A stretch of 40,564 bases of DNA from CAZEQK01 sp964514395 (GTDB lineage Bacteria > Bacillota > Bacilli > Tepidibacillales > Tepidibacillaceae). Location of the stretch: the NCBI GenBank assembly GCA_964514395.1, contig CAZEQK010000030.1, positions 1 to 40,564 of the forward strand, given 5' to 3'. Position numbers and translations under genes: made by a program. Positions 34,199-40,564 of this stretch are shown here, in pieces (position 1 is the stretch's first letter; each line of letters starts with the position of its first letter). The notes under the pieces were generated by a model, which made no database searches, was not told the origin of the DNA, and saw nothing but the letters and a program-made list of their open reading frames with translations.

Positions 34199-34207
34199 TC
34201 TAACGGG

Positions 34208-34243
34208 AAAAAAGGGGCTTGGTATTAGACAAGTCTCTTTTTT
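34208..34243 (+). terminator. Intrinsic terminator after rplS
   Basis: AAAAAAGGGGCTTG (34208-34221) pairs with CAAGTCTCTTTTTT (34230-34243), with two G-T wobbles. Confidence 0.85.
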
Positions 34244-34271
34244 AACATTTGTAGAAATAAGGGAGAAAAAA

Positions 34272-34784
34272 ATGACAGAGAAATTTTTAAAAGAGGCAAC
34301 CGAGTGGATTAAATCTTTAGCAATCGCAGGAGTACTAGCATTAGTTATTCACACCTTTTTATTTGCTGTTGTCATTGTAAGTGGACCATCTATGGAACCA
34401 ACTTTACATAATAATGAACGATTGATCATGAATAAGGTTGTATATCATTTTCATCAACCTGAACGCGGTGATGTTATTGTCTTTCATGCCACAGCAGAGG
34501 ACGATTATATTAAGCGTGTAATTGGTTTACCTGGGGAGAAAATCGACTTTCAAGGTAATCAGCTTTTTATAAATGGCAAACCTGTTAGTGAGCCGTACTT
34601 GACGGATACCCATACAAATGATTTTGGCCCAATGATAGTACCGAAGAATAAAATTTTTGTTATGGGAGATAATCGAATAAATAGTACAGATAGTAGAGTA
34701 TTGGGACCTATATCCTTGGATAAAGTAGTAGGAAGAGTAAAATTACTAATATGGCCATTAAATAAATTTAATGTAATCCATTAG
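34272..34784 (+). CDS. lepB: Signal peptidase I
   Basis: Membrane serine protease that removes signal peptides. One N-terminal transmembrane helix (about 15-36), then catalytic Ser40 in GPSMEPTL, Lys81 in DDYIKRVIGLPGE, and the C-terminal MGDNRINSTDSR box. 170 residues, the short Gram-positive form. ATG 34272 follows AAGGGAGA; the frame is open back into rplS without an RBS. Located between rplS and rbgA; in B. subtilis no signal peptidase gene lies at this point. Confidence 0.95.
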   Translation: MTEKFLKEATEWIKSLAIAGVLALVIHTFLFAVVIVSGPSMEPTLHNNERLIMNKVVYHFHQPERGDVIVFHATAEDDYIKRVIGLPGEKIDFQGNQLFINGKPVSEPYLTDTHTNDFGPMIVPKNKIFVMGDNRINSTDSRVLGPISLDKVVGRVKLLIWPLNKFNVIH

Positions 34785-34842
34785 ATTTTGATAAACAGTC
34801 TCTATGAACGATGTGGTTGTATGAAATAAGAAGGTGGTCTGA

Positions 34843-35691
34843 ATGACAATTCAATGGTTTCCAGGGCACATGGCAAAGGCCAAAAGAGAAATTTTAGAAA
34901 AATTAAAATTAATTGATGTGGTAATCGAATTATTAGACGCTAGAATACCGATTTCTAGTAGAAATCCGATGATCAATGAAATTGTACAAAACAAACCAAG
35001 ATTAGTTATTTTAAATAAGAGTGATTTAGCAGACGCAAAGGTTGTTGAGGAGTGGGTAGAATATTTTAAGGCACAAGCTTTAAAAGCAATACCAATTAGC
35101 TCTACAAGTGGGAAGGGTATCAATAACCTTTTAAAGGAAGCAGAACTCTTAATGGCTGAAAAAAGAGCCAATCTAAAAAAAAAGGGAATAAAGGCGAAAG
35201 CTATAAGAACTTTGATTCTGGGAATACCCAATGTAGGAAAATCTTCTTTAATCAATCGCTTAGCAAATCGTAATATTGCAAAAACAGGTGACAGACCAGG
35301 TATAACAAAGGGGCAGCAATGGATAAAAGTAGGCAATATCCTTGAGCTTTTAGATACACCAGGAATACTGTGGCCGAAATTTGAAGATCCACAGGTTGGT
35401 TATCGTTTAGCTGCTACTGGAGCCATAAAGGATGATTTATTACATTTTGATGATGTAGCTTTGTATATTGTAAAATATCTAAAGTCTCATTACCCAGACA
35501 GGTTATTAGCTCGATATAATCTTGAGCAACTACCTGAAGATAATGTGGAGACAATTGAACAAATTGGGAAAAGAAGAGGTGCATTGGTTTCTGGTGGTAA
35601 AATTGATTTTGATAAAGCATCGGAAATTATCATTAGGGAATTAAGATCTGGGAAATTAGGACCTTTCTGTTTAGAAAAACCTTATTTATAA
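34843..35691 (+). CDS. rbgA: Ribosome biogenesis GTPase RbgA (YlqF)
   Basis: Circularly permuted GTPase for late 50S assembly. The motif order is permuted: G4 NKSD (58-61), then P-loop GIPNVGKSS (127-135), then G3 DTPG (171-174). MTIQWFPGHMAKAKRE is the diagnostic N-terminus. 282 residues. RBS GAAGGTGG before ATG 34843. Upstream of rnhB, as in B. subtilis, but an intergenic element lies between them here. Confidence 0.96.
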   Translation: MTIQWFPGHMAKAKREILEKLKLIDVVIELLDARIPISSRNPMINEIVQNKPRLVILNKSDLADAKVVEEWVEYFKAQALKAIPISSTSGKGINNLLKEAELLMAEKRANLKKKGIKAKAIRTLILGIPNVGKSSLINRLANRNIAKTGDRPGITKGQQWIKVGNILELLDTPGILWPKFEDPQVGYRLAATGAIKDDLLHFDDVALYIVKYLKSHYPDRLLARYNLEQLPEDNVETIEQIGKRRGALVSGGKIDFDKASEIIIRELRSGKLGPFCLEKPYL

Positions 35692-35711
35692 TATAGAATA
35701 AATGATACAAT

Positions 35712-35907
35712 AAAGGCGTACAAAAGTACGCCTGAGACTGATAATAAACTGCCGATTTCGTTGTTGTCTTCAAAATCCGCGTTCATCATGTACCACTACG
35801 TACACTCAGCCCGTGGATTTCTTGACGCCTAGAACTCGACTAGTTTCTCACAGTTTCCAGTTTGTAGACTTTGTCTACACCCTGAGGCGTACATACAGTA
35901 CGCCTTA
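35712..35907. repeat. Palindrome-bounded intergenic element, possible MITE or structured repeat
   Basis: Both ends carry the same palindrome, AGGCGTAC-n-GTACGCCT: 35714-35733 with a 4-base loop and 35885-35905 with a 5-base loop. The ends are inverted repeats of each other, extending slightly beyond the palindromes. Inside are further hairpins: TGTAGAC/GTCTACA around 35861-35877 and AAATCC...GGATTT around 35771-35820. No coding sequence is convincing, and local base composition is more GC-rich than the flanks. It fills most of the 303-base gap between rbgA and rnhB. Whether it is repeated in the genome cannot be seen here; it occurs once in the window. Confidence 0.6.
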
Positions 35908-35994
35908 TCTTTATATCTAAAAAAGAAAAAAGTCTAGGATGTAGATAGGTGAATGTACTAGAAAGCAGACTAAAGAATAATGAGGGGAAATCGT

Positions 35995-36618
35995 ATGCTT
36001 TTCCATGAAAAGGAATTATGGGCTCAAGGAATTTATTTAATTGCAGGTATTGATGAGGTCGGTCGTGGCTGTTTATTTGGAGATGTTGTTGCTGCAAGTG
36101 TCATTCTTAAACCACAAGCTGTGATAGAGGGTATTAATGATTCAAAAAAATTATCAGCTAAGAAAAGAGAGGAATTATTTAAAGTAATAAAAGACCAAGC
36201 TCTAGCTATTGGTGTAGGTAAAGTGGGGTCGGAAAAAATAGATGAAATAAATATTAAGCAAGCTAGTCGTTTAGCAATGAAGCAGGCGGTGCTATCGATG
36301 AAGATGTCACCGGAAATATTACTTATCGATGCCGAAAAAATAGATTTAATCATTCCTCAGCTGTCACTCATTAAAGGGGATGAAATTAGCCAATCGATTG
36401 CAGCAGCGTCTATTGTTGCAAAGGTTATTAGAGACAAGCTTTGTGAAGGTTGGGATAGAGATTATCCTAATTACGGAATTAAACAACATAAAGGCTACGC
36501 TACCAAGCTACATAGAGAAATGATAAAATTACATGGACCAACTTCATTACATAGGAAATCTTTTTTAGGGAATATTCTACAGCAAAATTTATTCGATTTT
36601 TCTAATGAAGGGACTTAA
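35995..36618 (+). CDS. rnhB: Ribonuclease HII
   Basis: Removes ribonucleotides and RNA primers from DNA. GIDEVGRG holds the Asp-Glu of the active site near residue 17-24, with LLIDAE (about 107-112) and SQSIAAASIVAKVIRD carrying the other acidic and basic conserved residues. YPNYGIKQHKGYAT is the C-terminal family motif. 207 residues from ATG 35995 behind GAGGGGA; an ATG at 35980 overlaps the RBS. After GRG the usual Pro-Leu-Ala-Gly is Cys-Leu-Phe-Gly. Confidence 0.94.
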   Translation: MLFHEKELWAQGIYLIAGIDEVGRGCLFGDVVAASVILKPQAVIEGINDSKKLSAKKREELFKVIKDQALAIGVGKVGSEKIDEINIKQASRLAMKQAVLSMKMSPEILLIDAEKIDLIIPQLSLIKGDEISQSIAAASIVAKVIRDKLCEGWDRDYPNYGIKQHKGYATKLHREMIKLHGPTSLHRKSFLGNILQQNLFDFSNEGT

Positions 36619-36658
36619 ATGAATATTGCATGAAAAAGTGAATGATTGAGGTGCTACG

Positions 36659-38026
36659 ATGATAAATAGAAGCTCTATCAATAATTTTCTACAAATTTTT
36701 GATAAAGGGAAATTGTCCTTATTGAACTTAAAAGCTGGACAGATTATTAAAGGGGAAATTCTAGATTTAATAAAAACTGATCAAGCAATCGTATCCATCA
36801 AGGGTCATAAGGTACTTGCAAAATTAGAAATGCCGTTATCAAAGGGTCAGAAATCATTTTTCTTAGTTACATCAACAGGAAGTGAAGTTAAATTAAAATT
36901 ATTAACAGAGAAAAATCAACCAAATCAAGTAATAAATACGACAGATGAGTTATTAAAAGAGTTAGGTATTAAAAATACAATATTAAATAAAAAAGTAATC
37001 AATGCTTTAATGAAAAATCAATTACCTGTAGAAAAGAGCATCATTGATACAGTTGCAAAATTAATAACAGAAAATAAGGATTTTCAATTAGATCAGACAC
37101 TATCCATTACGAAAATGTTGAATGATAAAAATTTGAAAATAACTCCTGAAAATATAAAGGCTGTCTCAGAATTTATGAAATCTGATGGTTTATTAAATAA
37201 ATTAGATGCTCTTAAGCAAACAATCAATGAATCAATATCAGTAAAAGAGCAAGAAACAGCTATTCCAAAGGAAGTAAAGCATTTATTAGTTGATACGAAG
37301 AGACAAATTGAGGAACTACATACAGCTTTTAGTCTGGATCAAAATGAGAATGAAGATAGTGATGTAATAAAAATGCAAAATAATAATGCTAATTCTAAAA
37401 ACGATACAGCACCTCTTAAAATAGATTCTAATAAGATTTTACAAAGCATTAAGAAATTCATTACCGAAACACAGCAAAGCTCTTTAAAGGATACTACAAA
37501 TGAGCAAGTAGCTACGTTGAAGAGTAATCTAGAAAAGTTATTCATCCAAAAGGATAATTTGCCAAAAAACTTATTTGCGAATATTGATAAAAGCATTCAG
37601 CATATTGCAGGGCAGCATCTATTATTATCAAACGAACAACCAGTTTTTCAGCAGACCCTTGTCCAGCTACCGAGCTTTGCACCTTTTTTAGATAAACCAG
37701 TTTTTGTCCAAGTTCATAGTAAAAATAGCGAAGAAAAGAAGCTGAATCAAGATGATATGCATTTTGTATTCTTATTTCAATTAAAAAAATTAGGGGATAC
37801 GATGGTAGATATGAGAGTATTAAACAAACAAATTTTCTTTCATCTTTTTAATGATAATAAAGATACAGAGAATATCATCAATCAGCTAGAAAAGTCCTTT
37901 ATTGATTTTATTACAGATAAAGGATTTCAGACTACAGGAATCTCGGTTAAACCAATGGCTAATAAAAAGAAATTTGACACATCAAGCATAACAGCTTCCT
38001 ATTCAGGAGTTGATATTAAAATATGA
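36659..38026 (+). CDS. ylqG: YlqG-like protein with a FliK/hook-length-control-like C-terminus
   Basis: A 455-residue protein without signal peptide. The N-terminus (LKAGQIIKGEILDLIKTDQA...) looks like a small beta domain. The middle (about 100-330) is polar, Lys/Asn/Gln-rich and probably flexible. The C-terminus (about 340-440) has the FliK-C pattern: a LFQLKKLGDTMVDMRVL-type stretch, IFFHLFNDN, then a helix and GFQTTGISVKP. It lies between rnhB and the FlhB-C-like gene, overlapping the latter in ATGA. B. subtilis ylqG occupies the same place. No flagellar genes are nearby; function is unknown. Confidence 0.72.
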   Translation: MINRSSINNFLQIFDKGKLSLLNLKAGQIIKGEILDLIKTDQAIVSIKGHKVLAKLEMPLSKGQKSFFLVTSTGSEVKLKLLTEKNQPNQVINTTDELLKELGIKNTILNKKVINALMKNQLPVEKSIIDTVAKLITENKDFQLDQTLSITKMLNDKNLKITPENIKAVSEFMKSDGLLNKLDALKQTINESISVKEQETAIPKEVKHLLVDTKRQIEELHTAFSLDQNENEDSDVIKMQNNNANSKNDTAPLKIDSNKILQSIKKFITETQQSSLKDTTNEQVATLKSNLEKLFIQKDNLPKNLFANIDKSIQHIAGQHLLLSNEQPVFQQTLVQLPSFAPFLDKPVFVQVHSKNSEEKKLNQDDMHFVFLFQLKKLGDTMVDMRVLNKQIFFHLFNDNKDTENIINQLEKSFIDFITDKGFQTTGISVKPMANKKKFDTSSITASYSGVDIKI

Positions 38027-38313
38027 CAGACATGACAAAAAAGAAGGCAGTAGCACTAAAATATGAATTAACAAAGCAAAGCGCACCACATGTTGTTGCG
38101 AAGGGTACAGGGGATATTGCTGATAATATTATTGAAAAAGCAAAGGAGCATGGCGTAAAAATTCATGAAGATACAGCACTAATTCAATTATTATATCAAT
38201 TAGAAATAAATGAACAAATTCCAGAACTGATCTATCCAATTGTAGCGGAAATTTTTGTCTTAGTTTATCAAGCAGAGCAAATGGCAGGTAAAGAAAATGA
38301 AAGACAATCGTAA
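38023..38313 (+). CDS. ylqH: FlhB/EscU C-terminal-domain-like protein (YlqH)
   Basis: A 96-residue stand-alone homologue of the cytosolic domain of the type III export switch FlhB. It begins at about the point after FlhB self-cleavage (KKKAVALKYE in place of NPTHYAVALKY), so the NPTH autocleavage motif and all membrane helices are missing. VVAKGTGDIADNIIEKAKEHGV and ALIQLLYQLEINEQIP match FlhB-C. Coupled to the FliK-like gene upstream by ATGA and overlapped by yraN downstream. Confidence 0.88.
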   Translation: MTDMTKKKAVALKYELTKQSAPHVVAKGTGDIADNIIEKAKEHGVKIHEDTALIQLLYQLEINEQIPELIYPIVAEIFVLVYQAEQMAGKENERQS

Positions 38314-38656
38314 GCAATTAGGTAAATGGGGAGAGCAAGAAGCAAAACGCTATCTGATTAGATTAGGATATCTTTGTATAGCAGAAAATTGGCGAAATAG
38401 ACTAGGTGAAATAGATCTGATTTTCATAGATACTGATACCGTCGTCTTCGTAGAGGTAAGAACGAAGAATAATAGCAATTTTGGTAAGGGCTATGAATCA
38501 ATTAATATCAAAAAACAGCTGCAAATCGTAAAAATGGCCAATTCCTTCTTGCATGCAAAGAATTGGTGGAATCGCCCCGTTCGATTTGATATAGTTTCTA
38601 TTGATCATATGAATGGAAGCTATGAAATAAATCACTTAAAAAACGTGATACAGTAG
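38297..38656 (+). CDS. yraN: UPF0102 family endonuclease-like protein YraN
   Basis: A 119-residue protein with a predicted PD-(D/E)XK nuclease fold: GKWGEQEAKRYL at the N-terminus, LGEIDLIFID with the acidic metal ligands, and VFVEVRTKNN as the E-x-K/R strand. Biochemical role is unsettled. It starts 17 bases inside the end of ylqH. It commonly neighbours rnhB and comM, as here. Confidence 0.9.
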   Translation: MKDNRKQLGKWGEQEAKRYLIRLGYLCIAENWRNRLGEIDLIFIDTDTVVFVEVRTKNNSNFGKGYESINIKKQLQIVKMANSFLHAKNWWNRPVRFDIVSIDHMNGSYEINHLKNVIQ

Positions 38657-38962
38657 GGGTTTTTTCTATTTCCCGGGACATCTTTTTTTCTTCTGAAATA
38701 CTCATTATTTTCCTGAAAATCAACCATACATTGTTGAGAAGATAATCTAGTTACGAACCATATCTAATATATAGGATATGGTTTTTTTATTTGTTTAGCT
38801 GAATGCCAATACTTATAAGATTTAGCTTTTATGAGTAAATATTAGATTATAAGTAAAAAAATAACAAAACTAAAAGGATTTAGATTTAATAGCTAGAATC
38901 TAATAATGAATCGCTTTGTTTAACTATGGTTTAAGTTGTTAAAGAAAAAGGGAGGAAGGGTC
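38657..38962 (+). other. Intergenic region between yraN and comM
   Basis: No gene is convincing in these 306 bases. They contain a terminator (38756-38788), a TCAAC/GTTGA hairpin near 38721-38738, and a TTAGATT/AATCTAA hairpin (38880-38903) in the comM leader. I could not assign a promoter confidently. Confidence 0.6.
38756..38788 (+). terminator. Intrinsic terminator downstream of yraN
   Basis: AACCATATC (38756-38764) pairs with GATATGGTT (38775-38783), followed by TTTTT. It closes the rbgA-to-yraN stretch. Confidence 0.88.
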
Positions 38963-40507
38963 ATGTATGCGAAGGTTAATAGTTCAACTGTTGTAGGAAT
39001 TAATGGTCATATCATTGATATCGAAATAGATTTAGCAAATGGTATTCCTCAATTCCAAATAGTTGGCTTACCAGATTCAGCTATTAGAGAGGCAAAGGAT
39101 AGAGTAAGGGCAGCTATTAAAAACGCTGGCTATGACTTTCCTATGAAAAGAATAACGATAAATCTTGCTCCTGCCAATTTAAAAAAAGAAGGATCTGGAT
39201 TTGATTTACCAATAGCCATTGGCATTTTAATAGCCAGTGAACAGCTAGATATTAAAAAAATCCGTTTACAAATCGAGGAGACACTTTTCATTGGGGAGCT
39301 GTCATTAGATGGGTCGATTCAAGGTATAGATGGTCTCTTAGCAATGGCTATGACTGCTAAGGAGAATAGTTATAAGCATATTATCATGCCACAGTCTAAT
39401 ATGGAAGAGGCAGGCTTGGTAGAACATATCAATAGCTATGGATTTAATCATTTAAATGAAGTCATAACCTTTTTATTGACTGATGGGGAATACAACCATC
39501 CATTTGAACCTCAAGGTATTATAGATAAACAAGAAAGAATAGAAGCATATGATTTTGAAGATGTAAAAGGACATTTTCAAGTAAAGAGGGCAATAGAGGT
39601 AGCGGTAGCTGGAGATCATAACCTATTAATGATAGGTCCACCAGGCTCAGGTAAGAGTATGATCGCAAAAAGAATTCAAACCGTTTTACCAGCGCTTACA
39701 TGGGATGAAATTCTTGAAGTAACGAAGCTATATAGTGTAGCTGGTGAATTAAAGAATAATAGAAGGATTATTGATAAAAGCCCCTTTCGAAGCCCTCACC
39801 ATTCTATCTCGATGGCTGGATTAATAGGAGGTGGGACAAAGCCAAAGCCTGGAGAGATTAGCTTATCCCATCATGGGATATTATTTCTAGACGAGCTACC
39901 TGAATTTTCGAGAAGTAGTTTAGAAAGCTTGAGGCAACCATTGGAGGATGGAGTGGTATCAATAAGTAGATCAAGAGAGAATCAGACATTTCCTGCAGAT
40001 ATCATGTTAATTGGTGCAATGAATCCATGTAAATGCGGCTATTATGGTTCGGATGTACCTAATCACGAATGTAAATGTACGCCATTAGAGGTACAAAAAT
40101 ATCGTTCAAGAATATCGGGACCACTTTTAGATCGGATTGACATTCAAATTGAGGTTCCTTGGATGAGTATAGAAGCATTACGGAATAGTAAAAAAGGAAA
40201 GAGCTCGAAGGATATGCGAGTAAATATAGATAAAGCACGTGAGATTCAAAGGGAGAGATTTAATGGGATGGATATTAAAACAAACGCAAGGATGAATGCT
40301 AAACAGGTCAGTAAGTTTTGCGTTTTGGATGATCCAGCAGAAAAGTTTCTACAAACATCGTTCAATCAATATGGATTTAGTGGTCGGTCATTAGACCGAT
40401 TATTAAAAATTTCAAGAACGATAGCAGATATTGAGGAAAGTGAACCTATTACATTATCACATTTAGCAGAAGCGATGAATTATCGGATGTTGGATAAGAA
40501 AATTTAA
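38963..40507 (+). CDS. comM: YifB/ComM family Mg-chelatase-like AAA+ ATPase
   Basis: A 514-residue AAA+ protein. The N-terminal Lon-like domain has VGINGHIIDIEID, GLPDSAIREAKDRVRAA and LPIAIGIL. Walker A is GPPGSGKSMIAKR (about 214-226), FRSPHHSISMAGLIGGG follows, then Walker B GILFLDELPEFS and the arginine-rich YRSRISGPLLDRIDI sensor region. MNPCKCGYYG and HECKC could bind zinc. In Gram-negative competence ComM is a branch-migration helicase; its role in Gram-positives is less clear. ATG 38963 follows GGGAGGAAGGG; a TTG at 38936 precedes that RBS. Confidence 0.93.
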   Translation: MYAKVNSSTVVGINGHIIDIEIDLANGIPQFQIVGLPDSAIREAKDRVRAAIKNAGYDFPMKRITINLAPANLKKEGSGFDLPIAIGILIASEQLDIKKIRLQIEETLFIGELSLDGSIQGIDGLLAMAMTAKENSYKHIIMPQSNMEEAGLVEHINSYGFNHLNEVITFLLTDGEYNHPFEPQGIIDKQERIEAYDFEDVKGHFQVKRAIEVAVAGDHNLLMIGPPGSGKSMIAKRIQTVLPALTWDEILEVTKLYSVAGELKNNRRIIDKSPFRSPHHSISMAGLIGGGTKPKPGEISLSHHGILFLDELPEFSRSSLESLRQPLEDGVVSISRSRENQTFPADIMLIGAMNPCKCGYYGSDVPNHECKCTPLEVQKYRSRISGPLLDRIDIQIEVPWMSIEALRNSKKGKSSKDMRVNIDKAREIQRERFNGMDIKTNARMNAKQVSKFCVLDDPAEKFLQTSFNQYGFSGRSLDRLLKISRTIADIEESEPITLSHLAEAMNYRMLDKKI

Positions 40508-40564
40508 AATGCACCAATTGAAACGCACCTCTTTTAAATTGAAGATTAGCAATTGCTATTCCAA

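Noticed and set aside
34119..34271. N-terminal extension of signal peptidase I
   Set aside because: The extension overlaps rplS and the terminator; the RBS and family length support ATG 34272.
35840..36097. Minus-strand 85-residue protein
   Set aside because: It spans the palindrome element and is antisense to rnhB, with no RBS or family resemblance.

Overview
The window is 40.6 kb of AT-rich, densely coding DNA from an endospore-forming member of the Bacillota, most likely Bacillales. The spore-former call rests on a 27-residue SpoVM peptide gene (2714-2797), a YlbJ sporulation membrane protein (11484-12734, minus) and a structured RNA upstream of rsmD where CsfG is found in endospore formers. 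FapR with its operator and the gene order (thiN-spoVM-rpmB-asp23-fakA, recG, fapR-plsX-fab, rnc, smc-ftsY-ylxM-ffh-rpsP-khpA-ylqD-rimM-trmD-rplS-rbgA-rnhB-ylqG-ylqH) point to Bacillales. I cannot name the genus from sequence alone.

Layout. 1-1900: a glycine-betaine-type substrate-binding lipoprotein whose terminator appears to be split by a decayed, internally deleted IS3-family element. 1957-10074: thiN, spoVM, rpmB (minus), asp23/yloU, a fatty acid kinase pair (fakA plus a DegV/FakB protein), a two-subunit Fe-S L-serine dehydratase and recG. 10130-16811: a structured RNA, then the block rsmD-coaD-ylbJ(-)-ylbK-ylbL-tmcAL(-)-yceD-rpmF. 16914-23650: a FapR-controlled type II fatty acid synthesis operon (fapR-plsX-fabH-fabD-fabG-acpP-fabF) followed by rnc. 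23871-24668: an unrecognised beta-propeller-like gene between rnc and smc. 24861-34784: chromosome condensation (smc), protein targeting (ftsY, ylxM, ffh), ribosome and tRNA maturation (rpsP, khpA, ylqD, rimM, trmD, rplS) and signal peptidase I. 34843-40507: rbgA, a palindrome-bounded intergenic element, rnhB, a FliK-like/FlhB-C-like pair (ylqG-ylqH), yraN and a ComM-type AAA+ protein.

How the genes work together. Membrane lipid supply is the main theme. FakA/FakB make acyl-phosphate from free fatty acids, PlsX makes acyl-phosphate from acyl-ACP, the fab genes elongate, and FapR senses malonyl-CoA. The second theme is translation and secretion: ribosomal proteins L28, L32, S16 and L19, their assembly factors, both SRP GTPases and the signal peptidase.

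Most of the window is conserved core genome. Points worth a second look are the split terminator, the RNA before rsmD, the FapR operator, the rnc-smc inserted gene, the rplS leader whose closing helix abuts the start codon, the element before rnhB, and the FliK/FlhB-like pair. I found no tRNA, rRNA, CRISPR array, prophage or defence system.
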